Shown here in pieces: positions 13,469 through 24,304 of a DNA stretch of 64,000 bases. The DNA comes from Meghimatium bilineatum (Eukaryota; Mollusca; Gastropoda; Stylommatophora; Philomycidae), in NCBI GenBank assembly GCA_034231615.1, contig CM067322.1, forward strand, positions 54,638,357 through 54,702,356, read 5' to 3'. The notes under the pieces are model-generated. The model did no database searches. It saw only the letters and a program-made list of their open reading frames with translations, and was not told the DNA's origin. The position numbers and the translations under genes are program-made. Numbering within the stretch: the stretch's first letter is position 1; every line of letters starts with the position of its first letter.

Positions 13469-14097
13469 GGTCGTGGTGACCAGATTATCAGAAATATGAC
13501 CTCCACTATTTTTCTGGTGGTTGTAAAGTTCTGATATAAACACATTGGACAAACGTTTACAGTTAAAACTAGCATACCTCCCCATAAGATGTACATATTA
13601 CTTAACCAAAGTGGTGTGCATTGCCGTAATACAATTCCAGGTCAGCAGATAACCAAGATCATAAAAGCAATTCCTTGTTGTGCACCCTGGTAACGTGGTT
13701 ATGAATATCGTGCAAAAAATCGAAGGTTTTATGGATTGTGCCGAGCTGTGTAGCCTGAGATTTGATTGCATCTGGTCAACCAACATTCCTAACCCTCTAC
13801 TTCTTTGTTACCACAGCATAGAAAAGTAAACTGTTTCCGCACATTTTTTTTACCAAAATGTATTTGTGATAGAAACACCTCTTCTCTTCCCGTCCTCTCC
13901 CAAACATAACCCCCATCCACAAATGTCCCTAGTAAATGAACAATGTCCTGAGATATGGATTATAATATCTATTATGAAGTGATTTAAATAAGGGAAGTGA
14001 ACACCAGTTCTTGTTTTCTGTTACCCGTTCCCGCAAAAAACTCATAAATAAAATATTTTATAAACTGCATTTCTTCTTTGTTGTTTATTAATATTTA
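13469..14097. other. No recognised feature
   Basis: No coding or repeat signal that I could support. Confidence 0.5.
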
Positions 14098-14445
14098 TTC
14101 GTTGTCTTCATTGTTCACTCTGAAGCTCCAGCTGGGCAGCAAGATGTAGTCCAGAAAGCGGAGTATGTTGTATAGTTGCTTACAGCCAAGTTATTGTGCT
14201 GACAAAAGTAGAATTTTTAATCAGTATTTCGAAATCGACAAGAATAACAACAGTCAAGTTGTGATATCTGGAAATTTCGGTCTGAAACATTCAATTTCAA
14301 CAAGGCTTTTCTCCTACTTTGACCTATGGTTATAGGATCACCAACTTCACTCACAAGCATTATTAGTTGCCTCTTACAACATGTATGACAGTCCACAATG
14401 TCGATATTCCGTACTTCCCTTTTGGGTCCCTACAATACACATGCT
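14098..14445 (-). mobile_element. Old, degenerate SINE A-type copy
   Basis: Segments resembling SINE A appear in minus-strand order: GCAAGATGTAGTCCAGAAAG near 14140, a GTTGTGATATCTGG block near 14256, and CCTCTTACAACATGTATGAC near 14372, ending with TTTTGGGTCCC. About 75 bp of unrelated sequence separates the first two, either an insertion or strong decay. Confidence 0.6.
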
Positions 14446-14530
14446 GTTTATTGTCTCATCGGTTTAATGGGCATGTACTCTATAGTTCCATATTGTAGTT
14501 GCTACATGAGTTTGGTATAGTTAATTAATA

Positions 14531-14704
14531 CAGTGGAGTCCCGTTATAACAACTTGGTTCGGGCCTACAAAATTTGTATGTAAAATCAGATTTTCGCTAT
14601 ATGCAGTACGAACAATAAAGAATAAATATAATTGGGGATTTTGAAAAGTGCTGTTATATAGGGAGATATATTATACAATAATTAGGTATAGTGGGATTTC
14701 GCTG
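14531..14704. mobile_element. Pogo/Tigger-like MITE, 174 bp, TA target duplication
   Basis: The left end reads CAGTGGAGTCCCGTTATAAC and the reverse complement of the right end reads CAGCGAAATCCCACTATACC, so the termini are imperfect inverted repeats. TA lies on both sides (14529-14530 and 14705-14706). A CAG start, a CCCGTTATAAC-like terminus and a TA duplication suit the Tc1/mariner pogo-Tigger group. There is no open frame, so it is non-autonomous. Confidence 0.75.
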
Positions 14705-14706
14705 TA

Positions 14707-15599
14707 TTATGATCTATTTACGGACTCTGTCGTAGAGTGGTTACTCTTTACTCTTACAAATATAAGGGATAAAAGATCAAGTGTCAAGTAACCGTCCTAA
14801 ACTGAAAAAAGTGGCTGGGGTAACACAGGGCATATATCAGATTGAACAAACATGGGTAATCGTGTTACCAAAATAAGTTTTTAAAAAACCTAACAACGAC
14901 ACACATGTTAAGTGTAACTCGCTCATTGTTCGAAAGCACACTGTATTATAGCGATACAGTTCGATGAAAATATGTCATAAAATATGTTAATTATAATTTA
15001 AGAATACGTGTCGAAGAATGCAATGTGGCCCTCAGGCAAAGTTCGAAGCACTAAAAGTCAGGTTTCTATTTTCTAAGGGGTTTAGTTGGAACCCCCGCCC
15101 TTATCTACGGGCTGTGTGTTATTATGTATTTTTAACACTCGTGTGTTGTCGGTACATGATATAAAACATAAATTTACCATCTGTCATGCATGTTGTAAGG
15201 AGATTGGGTGTTGGTTCACTCTCTTACCATCATAATCTCTACTGTAATGAATCTTGCTAAATACCCATTCCTGGACCGCGGGAGAGGGAGGGCATCACTC
15301 CTTTGATCAGCAGGATGACTCGAGATTCCAAGAAAGTCCCCCTTTTCAGAGCACTCAACATAGCTAAATAAAGTAAAACTGTCATCTGAGACTTGCAAGA
15401 ACGCTGAGAAATATTCCATCAAAAACATTACCAGCGAGACGTTAACCTAGAGCTGAAAGTCAAACGTTAAGGCCATTCATGAGGAACAAGATTGACTCAC
15501 TTGAAAATTTATCATCAGGATTTACTCGTAAAAGTAATCTACATCATGTAACCATACACATAACTACCATCAATATTAATTATGTTTATAGCCGCGGTA
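14707..15599. other. No recognised feature
   Basis: A minus-strand frame of 70 residues at 15216-15428 is not recognisable. Nothing else is supported. Confidence 0.5.
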
Positions 15600-16378
15600 C
15601 TAGGAAATTACCAAAAAGTTACCAGCAAGTACGGAATGGAAATCAATTCAGATAAGAGCAAAATCTTGGTAGAACAGCAGAGACACAGAAAACCAGACTA
15701 ATATCATGATGAATGGACATAAGCTTGAAGAGGTGAATACCTTCAAATACCTCGGATACAGTATATGCAGCGATGGTAAATGCAAAGCAGAACTAAAAAT
15801 AAGGATGGAGATGGCTTTAGCGTCCTTGTCAAGGCTAACTGTGATTTGGAAAAGCAACATCAGTGTTGGAGTGAAAATCACACTGTATAGGTCGCTGGTG
15901 CGTTCCGTTGTGTTGTATGGTTGTGAGAGTTGGACACCCACTGCGGACATGGAGAGAAGATTACAGGCTTTCGAGTATAAATGCTACAGAAGAATTCTAC
16001 GAATTTCCTATAGGGAACATAAGACCAATGTGTACGTAAGAAATAAAGTAGAGATGTGTGCAGGTGTCTAGAAGCCATTGCTTTCAATAGTGAAACGACG
16101 AAAACTAGCATGGTTCGGACATGTATGCAGGCACGATTCCTTGTCAAAAACAATACTGCAGGGAACTGTCGAGGGTGGAAGAAGCAGAGGAGGGCAAATA
16201 AAGACATGGACAGACAACATCAAGGAATGGACAGGGCTAGATATTTCCACACTCATCCGCATCGCTGAGGATAGAATTCGCTGGAGGACTCTGTGTGCTG
16301 AAGCTTCCAATGTGGTACCCCTACGACCCTGAAGGGTTATGGGTTTTATTGATTGATTGATATTGATTGATTGAGATT
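15600..16378 (+). mobile_element. LINE C-terminal region with (TTGA)n tail
   Basis: The plus strand encodes YGMEINSDKSKILV just upstream of 15706, then a frame (15706-16071) with TFKYLGYSICSDGKCKAELK, VVLYGCESW and CYRRILRISYREHKTN. A frame shift follows. The frame at 16078-16332 continues with VKRRKLAWFGHVCRHDSLSK and a DNIKEWTGLD region. This is the post-reverse-transcriptase C-terminal region common in non-LTR elements of invertebrates. After the final stop come about 20 bp of spacer and a TTGATTGATTGA microsatellite, which looks like its 3' tail. The copy is 5'-truncated and carries at least one frameshift. Minus-strand frames here are shadows. Confidence 0.88.
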
Positions 16379-17116
16379 AATGGAAATATATACAAGAATT
16401 ACCAATATTTATAAATAAACAGTGTGTGATATTCGAATAAAAATGTATCCTATTAAATAGCACTTTGTAATTTGATATGAAACATTAGCTCAATTTTTGG
16501 TTGTATGCAGAAAGGGGGGGGGGGGAGGGAGTCAATAGTAATTAAACATATTTTCACATTATTTTATGTAAGATCCTTGATAACGTCTATTTAGTTAAAT
16601 ATTTTTATACTGTATTATTGTCCTATGTACATCTGCCAAGTTGTTTGATCTTCTGGCATGATTTATTGAAGTTAAATGTTGAAATATGCAACAGCTGTGG
16701 TGTTCTGTGATACTCATTCACTTTGCTGAATCTTACAGATTCACAAGCATTTATTACATAAATCTATCTATCTATTCGCTAAACCCTTTGTTGCTGAGTT
16801 TGAGAATGAACGCTGAAGAAGAAGAAGATTATCAAACTACGCATTGTTTGTGACTGTAGTTCGTTTATAAATTCGTAATCACACCCTCAAGCTAATATCT
16901 CATAAACTATCTGTTATATCGCAGATATCTTTGGCATACAATATTAGATTTTAACTAGCACAAGATTACTTTTATCATTTGATCTATAACTTCTCTCTTG
17001 ACATATGACGTATTCTCTCCATAACGTTATCTTCCCATTGAACTTCATGAACATCTCTCTCTGTATTGGGTGAAGCGTTGGAAAATAACTGCTCTGGATT
17101 GTACATATAGGCGAAA
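16379..17116. other. No recognised gene; G run and GAAGAAGAAG tail remnant
   Basis: A run of about 12 G lies at 16514-16525. The sequence GAGAATGAACGCTGAAGAAG near 16801 looks like the 3' end of a SINE A-type element whose body is no longer recognisable. Confidence 0.45.
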
Positions 17117-17650
17117 TCCTTTGATGTTTTTAATCCATTGAAAATAAGTGGAGTCAAATGTTAGATATTACAGTAAAAATATTACTGTCAGGTTACATTG
17201 CATTCAAAGGTGTATCTCCTAAATATAAATACGTGGGTTTTTCTAGGAGATACTCATTTGAATGCAATGTAACCAGACAGTAATATTTTTACTGTAATAT
17301 CTAACATTTGACTCCACTTATTATAACCCTTTGAAGTTTTTGATCCATTGCAAATAACATAAAAAAATTTTTTTACCGCCCGTGTGTTGCCGGGGCCCGA
17401 AAGGGGAGGAAAGAATAGCATCACTGTTTACCTTCCACGCATGTCGTAAAAGGCGACTAAGGAGGTTATGGGATGGAGTTAGCTGTCCCATCACATATAG
17501 GGTCAGTGACCAAAAGCCATGCTGAAGTCGGATGTGTCATGCCGAAAGGCGCAGATATCGCAGGAGTTTGAGAACGAACGTAGAAGAAGAAGAAAAAATA
17601 TTACTGTCATGTTACATTGCATTCAGAAGCGTATATCCTAAAAATAAATT
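17117..17650. repeat. Inverted-repeat complex (about 78-bp arms) plus third copy split by SINE A
   Basis: The arm at 17144-17221 (containing GTGGAGTCAAATGTTAGAT) is repeated as its near-perfect reverse complement at 17245-17322, with a loop of about 23 bp. A 22-bp motif with GTTTTTAATCCATTG precedes the first arm, and a direct copy (GTTTTTGATCCATTG) follows the second. Part of the arm (AATATTACTGTCATG to about 17650) appears a third time, in direct orientation, beyond the SINE A copy. One unit thus seems present three times: direct, inverted, and direct with a SINE inserted. Confidence 0.85.
17377..17593 (+). mobile_element. SINE A copy with internal deletion
   Basis: The head CCCGTGTGTTGCCGGGGCCC is intact and the tail ends with GAACGTAGAAGAAGAAG. 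Between GATATCGCAG and GAGTTTGAG, near 17561, the copy lacks about 75 bp present in other members. The breakpoint lies at a GCAG shared by both sides, consistent with deletion between short direct repeats. It sits inside the third copy of the inverted-repeat unit. Confidence 0.9.
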
Positions 17651-18355
17651 GTGTTAAGTCAAATTGATATATGTATTGTCAGTTGCGTGCAATAGTAAAC
17701 GTCACTGCAATATGCAGCAGTTAAGTCTGCCATTCGACCACCATTAGACTCAAGAGTTTCTTCATTGCGCTTAAATACTGTATTATTTTAGCCGATATTG
17801 AATGAGATGTATTTTGTTGCCACTGTATAAGTACCTAATGGTGTGCTCAACATACACACTTATTTAATTAGGGCCTTTATGAGCCGGCGGTTCTTACAAT
17901 TTTCCCATAGACAACTTCCAGGTATTTCAATAACGGAAGCGATTTGCGTTAATGTGTTTAAAATGTTCTTCTAAAACGTAATAGAATTGTCCTCGTTTTA
18001 ATTACCGCCAAACTTACACATTCCACCATCACCGTTATACAATTACCGCTCCCTAGTAGTGTGTGATCGCATAAGCTTTTCCTATAGTCGTCCTGCTCGC
18101 TGGTCCCAAATAGCGAATATTGTCGAAAATTGTCCTGTTTTTTTATTGAATGTTTTTATATACCTTTTCATCTATATTTATCCATAGTTAAGTAACATGT
18201 TTAACTTATTTTGCATTACTATTTATCCGAAATAGCGACACTTATTTTGGGTAGTTAAACCTCCTCATTGCTTTTTAATGTCTAGTGACGCGGAGTACAT
18301 ACAATATGAGTAATGATAACTTGAATTAGCCAAGATACGTGACATAATACGTAGA
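17651..18355. other. No recognised feature
   Basis: No repeats, frames or RNA genes that I can support. Confidence 0.5.
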
Positions 18356-18359
18356 ATAA

Positions 18360-18680
18360 AACGTAGAAATGAGATTTATAACGACACTTTAAGAAAACTG
18401 GTGGGTACAGAGGCGTGTATAAAATATATACAGAGTCAAAAGTTTAAGTAGTTTGGCCATCTAACAAGAATGAACCCAAGTCAACTCCCGGCGGCAGCTT
18501 ATAACAGGAAAAAAACCAGATATTAAAACGAAAGGCTGCCGAGAACACAGTTGGATCGATAACATCAGAGACATTTTAGAAAGTCGCATTCTAGATTCCA
18601 CGGAAGCCTCCCAAAAGACAAAGAATATAAATCTTCGGCTCTCCATGACACCTCACGGCACACATGGCTAGAAAAGAAAT
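18360..18680 (+). mobile_element. Degenerate LINE C-terminal fragment
   Basis: Reading across frameshifts, the plus strand gives a FGHLTRMNPSQLPAAAYN-like stretch, then a WIDNIRDILESR-like stretch and a final RLSMTPHGTHG-like end. The second copy at 24305-24590 matches in order and ends with the same ATGACxCCTxACGGCACACA motif. The copy is broken and 5'-truncated. Confidence 0.65.
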
Positions 18681-19402
18681 AGATGAGGCGTAATATAATT
18701 GGGATTAGTGCTTTACTATTCATAAACTAATGAGACCCTGAAATAGCCTTGCGTGGCAGATAACAATGTGTATTTAATATAGGTCCTTATAAAATTGGTT
18801 GACTACAAGATGAAGTCAAGAATACATTTTATTTCAAGCCTACATAGAGACATGGACGGGTGGGGAGGGGGAGTAGAGACCAATAATTATCATCGTGGGA
18901 AAAAAAACCACGAAAAAAACATGAGAAAAGACAGTAAACCCACCCCCATATCTTTTCCTTAACAACTGTGAGGTAAAAGAGCACATGTTTTCCCAAATCT
19001 AAGTACGTGAAGGGTATTTGTTGCCATAAGTTACCTCACTTATCGCCTTACCAAAGGTGTATCACAGACACAAGAAGAAACACAGAAGTACATGTACAGA
19101 CAAACATCATGATGAATGCTCATGATGATGATAATATAATAACCCATTACATGTGAGCAGATAGCCTTTGACAGGCCATGGCCGTTCTGACAAAAAAACA
19201 CACGATCTTGTCATTTGTGTAACCGAGGAAACACCCGGAATTATATAGGTCCCTAAGGCAGGGATGTAAATTGTGGAGGTGTATGGATGCAAGTTTAGTC
19301 CCTGAAGGGAGGCATACCAGTATTTCGGCACGTTTTGCCAGAAGCACATCAAAATATTCTGGGTCAACTTGTTCAACATTTTTCTGTCAGATCTGTTGAC
19401 TC
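18681..19402. other. No recognised feature
   Basis: Two overlapping minus-strand frames at 19107-19379 have no recognisable domain. Confidence 0.45.
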
Positions 19403-19552
19403 ATTTGAAGTAGTGGCACATCTAGCATTCTACATCACATAGGAAACTGCACATCTGAAGTAGTGGCACATCTAGCATTCTACATCACATAGGAGACTGC
19501 ACATCTGAAGTAGTGGCACATCTAGCATTTTTCATCACATAGGAGACTGCCA
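19403..19552. repeat. 50-bp tandem repeat, 3 units
   Basis: Three near-identical units of GAAGTAGTGGCACATCTAGC and flanking sequence start at 19407, 19457 and 19507. Confidence 0.95.
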
Positions 19553-19911
19553 CAAAAGGACAAAGGTGCAATTTCCGATGTCATCCATGGGGATTAGTAA
19601 ATAGAAGACAAAAATAAGAAACTGTGACATGTATGGGCTATTTTTAGTTACAGTCCTATCCCCTAACTTTCCTTAGTCGCCTGCTTCGACATGTCTGGAA
19701 AAATACAGTGGCACAATTCTTTGCAATTTCAACTAAACGTCCAGGTCGAGGTTGCCACACGAGCAGGATGAAATGGGCATAAACATCAAGATATGAATAT
19801 ATGAAAATACTTCAGATTCTGCATAAGCCTATGCAGCGATGTAAAATGGAAACAATTAAGATAAGATTGAATTTTCTCTTGTGCCAGTAACAAGATCTCT
19901 GTGCAAAATTA
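19553..19911. other. Unannotated; possible SINE A remnant
   Basis: CTTTCCTTAGTCGCCTGCTT near 19668 resembles the SINE A core read from the minus strand, but the match is too short to be sure. Confidence 0.3.
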
Positions 19912-20370
19912 ATTAGGGCTTCATTCGTTCATTTATTCACTATTGTTATGTTTTCGTTGGTCCCTATTTATATACTTGAAAACCGCGTTAGCGCTGTGGT
20001 TAGCGCACTGGCTTCGCATATGAGTGGTCCTGGGTTCATCCCCCAGTTGAGGCAGAAATGTTTTTCAGATCGCAACGGCTCCCAGGTCGACCCAGCCTTA
20101 AATGGGTACTGGATAAATCCGGGAAGTAAAGACTGCGAGGGAGAGGAGATTGCTACCGCCGTCATTTGCAGAGCCTCTGAAATGTAAGATCGCTAACATC
20201 TCGCACCCCTACGGCATTAATAAATGTTATAGGTTACTTTACTTTTTTTTTTACTATTTATATACTTGTAGTCGCATGTCAAAAATAGCCAAGGCGACTT
20301 CAAGTATACAAATAAGGACCAACAAAAATCAAAACAATAATAAAAAAACCTAACGAATGAAATCCTAATA
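19912..20370. mobile_element. Foldback (palindromic) element interrupted by a SINE
   Basis: The left arm 19912-19978 (ATTAGGGCTTCATTCG to TATATACTTG) and the right arm 20301-20370 are imperfect reverse complements. With the SINE at 19979-20268 removed, the arms extend inward through GTCGC (20271) and GCGAC (20294), leaving a loop of about 18 bp. The restored structure would be a hairpin-forming element of about 170 bp with no coding capacity. Its class is unknown to me. Confidence 0.8.
19979..20253 (+). mobile_element. tRNA-derived SINE with 15-bp target duplication
   Basis: The head has an A-box-like TAGCGCTGTGGTTAGCGC and a B-box-like GGTTCATCCCC, the internal RNA polymerase III promoter layout of tRNA-derived SINEs. 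A body follows with CAGCCTTAAATGGGTACTGG and a T-rich end. It is flanked by identical CTATTTATATACTTG at 19964-19978 and 20254-20268. The perfect duplication indicates a fairly young, probably full-length copy of about 275 bp. It is not a functional tRNA gene, since no second acceptor-stem strand follows the B box. It interrupts the foldback element. Confidence 0.9.
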
Positions 20371-20522
20371 ATGTACAAAGGTCTTATGAGTACAGTCAAA
20401 GATCACGGCTGTTTACCCTATGTAACGTTATAAGCTTGTCAGGTTTACGAAAAAGTGAATTCTTAAAAACACATACTGATTCAGATTAAATAAGTTATAA
20501 TTTATGATTTCTATAAAATAAG

Positions 20523-22503
20523 TTCTTCTTCTTCTTCTGCGTTCAGCATGTGGTCATGCTATACCGTCAGACCTGTCGTCAAGACGAAGTCCACTATCTT
20601 CCCAGGTCAGAGCAGCTGCCCCATAGCTTTTGCCTCAAGTCTGTATCCCCTGGCCAGGTCTGCTGTCTCTGCTCTTTGTATGTTGGGCAGTCCTAGCGTA
20701 TGTGTTCTGGAGTCTGGGTTCCGGATCCACATGGACATTCATCTGTGTATGAGATCCTTAATCGATAAAGGTGACCCACCAGTCTGCAGTGGCCTGTTCT
20801 AAGGCGAAGTATTGTGGTCTGTTGATATCTTTGGAGGAGATGTATTGCATCATGTTTGTATTCCCCTTCCATTTCTTTCTTCCACTTTGCTGTGTATGTG
20901 TTTCGGATTATTGTTTTTACTTCTCCGTAAGACAGTGGGTGTCTGTGTTGCTCCATTTCACTTCCTGCCTTTGACAGAGCATCCACTTTCTCATTTCCCA
21001 TGATTCCACAGTGTGATGGTATCCACTGAAGGGCAATAGCTGTTGATTTTTGTCTTAACTCATGTCTGATGTTGTACAGAAGGCTTTCGTTTCTGTTGCT
21101 CTGGATTGATTCCAGTAGGGATCTGCAATCTGTGAATATGGTTAACTTCTTTGGTCTTGGCAGTCCTGGTTCAGTGAAGGCTTTCAGTGCTTGATGGAGT
21201 ACAACTGCTTCTGCTCTAAAATTAGAGGAGTATTTACCGGTTGGAAAAGCTTTTGATATTGTCTTCCCATCTTTGAGTCTTATAAAAATTCCACCTCCTC
21301 CATTCCTTACTGCTCCTTCTGCCGATTCATCTGTGTAGACATGTGTCCAATCCTTGGGATTGTATTTTATTTCTATAATCTCCAGTGTCAATGCTTTTAG
21401 TTGAGGTGGAGTTTGGTATTCCTTATTAATTATTCCAGGAACCTGTGTTATTATGGAGACATTCTGGAGACTATTGCCTGGCTCTTCAAAGTCCGTTAGT
21501 GTTTCAATTTCATTTGGGAGGTTTGTGAGGATTTCTTTATGTTGTTCATGGATATCTTTACAGATGTGACAGAAGCTGGTTCTCTTCAACCTGCTTGTGG
21601 TTGATCTAGAAATTTGCGCATACATTGGATGGTTTGGCATGCGCTTAATTTTTTTCCCTTTGAACAAGCACTCTTTCTTCTCTTCTGTCATCCAGTGGGC
21701 GGATGTTTACATGTTTTTCCATTGCATGGATTGGAGTGGTTTTCATCCCTCCAGAGATAAGTCGAAGTCCTGCATTTTGTACTTTAGATAGGCGATCAGT
21801 ATTTGTATTTGATGCTGATGCCCAGTCTGTCATTTCATATTCTACGACAGGTCTGACTGTACCCATGTAGACTTTTCGGAGAATATTTCCATTTGCTCCC
21901 CAGCTTGTTCCTGCAAGATTCTTCATCAAGGATAGACTCCTGGTTGCGTTTTGCTAGGTGGTTATTAAGTGTGGTTTCCAGGTGAGTCGCTTGTCTAGTG
22001 TGACCGCTAGATATGTAGGGTTCTCCACATGTGCTAGCTCACTTCCATTTACTTTAATATTTGCTTTTTCGTGGTGGTTTGTAAGAGAGAAGATAGTTGT
22101 CACCGTTTTGAAGAGGTTGATCTGTACTCCCCAGTCAGATGCCCATTCACTTACGGTGTCAAGTGCTGACTGCATTCTGTTTTTCGCAGTGGATAAGTTT
22201 CGTGCCGCACTCCAGGCAGCGAAGTCATCTGCATGAAGAGCCTTTGAAATATGATGTGACAGTTTCTCTCCCATATCATTGATGAATACTAGGAAGAGGG
22301 TAGGAGAGATCACTCCTCCTTGATGTACTCCTTGTTGGATAGTAACACGTTTGCTTAGTTTACCATCTACTTTTACTCTTGCAGTGCGGTAGCAGTGGAA
22401 ATCTTTTATCCAGCTAACCATTCTGCTTTCAATTTTGTTTTGGAGAAGCTTGAAGAGGACTCCCTCTTTCCACACCTTATCGAAGGCCTTACTTAATATT
22501 TTG
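20523..22503 (-). mobile_element. Jockey-like LINE: reverse transcriptase, RNase H and Zn-knuckle remnant
   Basis: On the minus strand the upstream frame (from about 22503) has reverse-transcriptase motif A (LSKAFDKVW), motif B (QGGVISPTLF) and motif C as HADD in place of YADD. A frame shift near 21950 leads into the thumb/connection region (21645-21929). The third frame (20693-21691) carries an RNase H domain with its four catalytic acids visible: Asp121 in YTDES, Glu161 in FRAEAVVLHQ, Asp188 in FTDC and Asp237 in GNEKVDALS, plus His227 in SHCG. A CPC...H motif near the end is cut by a stop at 20693, apparently CAG to TAG. The sequence then stays open to a natural-looking stop near 20599. 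The 3' end is GAACGCAGAAGAAG followed by more GAA. The copy is 5'-truncated inside the reverse transcriptase and inactive as it stands. Confidence 0.92.
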
Positions 22504-23104
22504 TTCACGTGGTTCACTCCCCAACCCACCCACCCCCCCCCAGAAAAAACACCAAAAAAACACAACAAGAAAATTAAAGAAGACGTTTTAAAAGCACATA
22601 CATTAACGACGTATACAGATGAACACACGTGCCATTTAAAGAGTAAAAATGCATGTCTCGGTTGCTTGGTCAATTAGAAGACTAAAACATTTAGGTTTAC
22701 GCATGTTGATATCATCTTTGCACACCGGACATTTCCATATGTGCTCAAATCTCCGTTTTAGTAAATTGCTCAGGCGAATGGTTCCAGTTTTGCGTTGAGT
22801 GTTGTCTCAGAGCGACTACGTTCTACATCACAAATACCGCATTGTCGATACTCACTCATGCTCGTGTACCTCAAAATCCTCCGGCAGTTCTAAGTCACGA
22901 AAAGCGTTCAGTCTGCCTATCTGTTATTGTGGAAAGACCAAAGAAATTGTCGGCAAGCAAATTTTACTCCCTCCCGAGTAACAGATGAGAGTGATTTCTC
23001 CAGCACAACCAACGATTTAGGTTTCTCCACTGACTACACCCATCGCATAAACACAATGACTAAACACATCACATGTTTTTCTTTTCTGAATCATACTCAA
23101 TTCT
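22504..23104. other. No recognised feature; C-rich/A-rich junction
   Basis: The LINE truncation point abuts a C-rich tract (CCCACCCACCCCCCCC) and then an A-rich stretch. Nothing else could be identified. Confidence 0.45.
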
Positions 23105-23660
23105 TGGCAATGGCATATTGCAAAATAACACGGCTGAAAAACATATGGAAAAACAACAAAATAGAAACGAAAGTGCTAATGTTACGAACTTTTATTTTTC
23201 CGGTTGCAACATACGGCTGTGAAACATGGACTCTAAGTAACACAGCGGCAAAGAGGATCAACGCCTTCGAGCTGAAATGCTACAGGAAGATACTTAGAAT
23301 ATCATGGAAGGATAAAATCAGAAACTCAGATATTATAAACACACTGAATATTCCAGAGTGTTGGTTACTAAACACAATAACAAAAAGAAAACTTCGCCTG
23401 TTTGGTCATATAAAGAGACATAACTGTTTAGAAAGAAAAATAATGGAGGGAAGAGTTCTTGGAGAGAGGAGAAGGGGCAGACCAAGAAGACGATGGACTG
23501 TCGACATTAAAGATAATATGAATACATCGCTAGAAAATGCAAGCCACATCGCCCACGACAGAGAGAGGTTCAGAGAGTTCATTGGGAAGACAACGTTCTG
23601 GAAGGAAACGTCACATGACAACTCAATTCAGTCACTCGGTATGAACACGTGGGAATAGCT
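23105..23660 (+). mobile_element. LINE C-terminal region (one frame open)
   Basis: The plus frame contains FPVATYGCETWTLSN, INAFELKCYRKILRISW, then KRKLRLFGHIKRHNCLERK and RRRGRPRRRWTVDIKDN. This is the standard region downstream of reverse transcriptase in invertebrate non-LTR elements. The frame is open from 22927, but the first 60 or so residues do not resemble the family, so I start the feature at 23105. Related fragments lie at 46795-47062, 44283-44380 and 55540-55790. It may be the least damaged member of its family here, yet it lacks the catalytic domains. Confidence 0.85.
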
Positions 23661-23666
23661 ATGATT

Positions 23667-23883
23667 TCAACTAGTTAGTGTCTGCGTTACAACAAATACT
23701 TCTATCGTTTGACCGCTCGTTGTTGTGATAAAGGCCACACTGTCTTCGTTAACTGTTTTCCCATGTGATCTGGTGGCAAAGATCCATGTGAACCGCTGGT
23801 GTCGAATGACCGACCCATCTTTGGATATGACATCAATGATATAACCATGTAAGGAGATAAGTAACATGATGTCAGCATTCACA
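23667..23883 (-). CDS. Possible isolated exon, unknown protein
   Basis: The minus strand is open for about 71 codons, with a more protein-like composition than its surroundings: alternating hydrophobic stretches such as GYIIDVISKDGSVIRHQ and SVAFITTTSGQTIEVF, which could form blades of a beta-propeller. An AG at 23884-23885 (ATTAG on the minus strand) could be a splice acceptor, and GTAACG near the other end could be a donor. I cannot name a family. It may equally be a chance frame or a dead gene fragment. No neighbouring exon was found in the window. Confidence 0.25.
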
Positions 23884-23989
23884 CTAATATGTCTACATTC
23901 TATAAACTCTCTATTGTGCTGGTTCTCTTTCTATTGAGTGCAAAGACGACCGTGAATGTTACTTAAATAGCTATGGAAATAGATATCTA

Positions 23990-24228
23990 TTCCACAAGGA
24001 TTGATGCCTTCTGTTGCAAAAATCTGTTCCTAACCAGGATTGATGCCTTCTGTTGCAAAAATCTGTTCCTCACCAGGATTGAGGCCTTCTGGTTCAAAAA
24101 TCTGTTCCTCACCAGGATTGATGCATTCTGGTGCACGAATCTGTTCCTAACCAGAAATAATGCTTTCTGGTGCACAAATCTATTTCTCAGCAGGATTGAT
24201 GCCTTCTGGTGCACACATTTTCATGCAT
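23990..24228. repeat. 39-bp tandem repeat, 6 units
   Basis: Units contain AGGATTGATGCCTTCTGTTG and CAAAAATCTGTTCCTAACC. The frames on both strands are 13-residue repeats that follow from the period. Confidence 0.95.
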
Positions 24229-24304
24229 TTGAATGCGAAATAAAAGTGCATGAGAACAGCACTAGGGATAACAAAAAGAAATAGCATAAACATTGACACC
24301 ATAA

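Noticed and set aside
16056..16310. Four overlapping frames on both strands
   Set aside because: Only the 16078-16332 plus frame matches LINE proteins; the others are shadows.
19979..20060. tRNA gene
   Set aside because: It has A- and B-box-like motifs but no closing acceptor stem, and it is part of a 275-bp SINE with target duplication.
21954..22673. 239-residue protein starting at 22673
   Set aside because: The first 55 or so residues come from C-rich and A-rich flanking DNA; only the part from HVNKILSKAF belongs to the LINE.
22700..22770. SINE B remnant (GGACATTTCCATATGTGCTC)
   Set aside because: The similarity to SINE B is limited to about 20 bp and could be chance.
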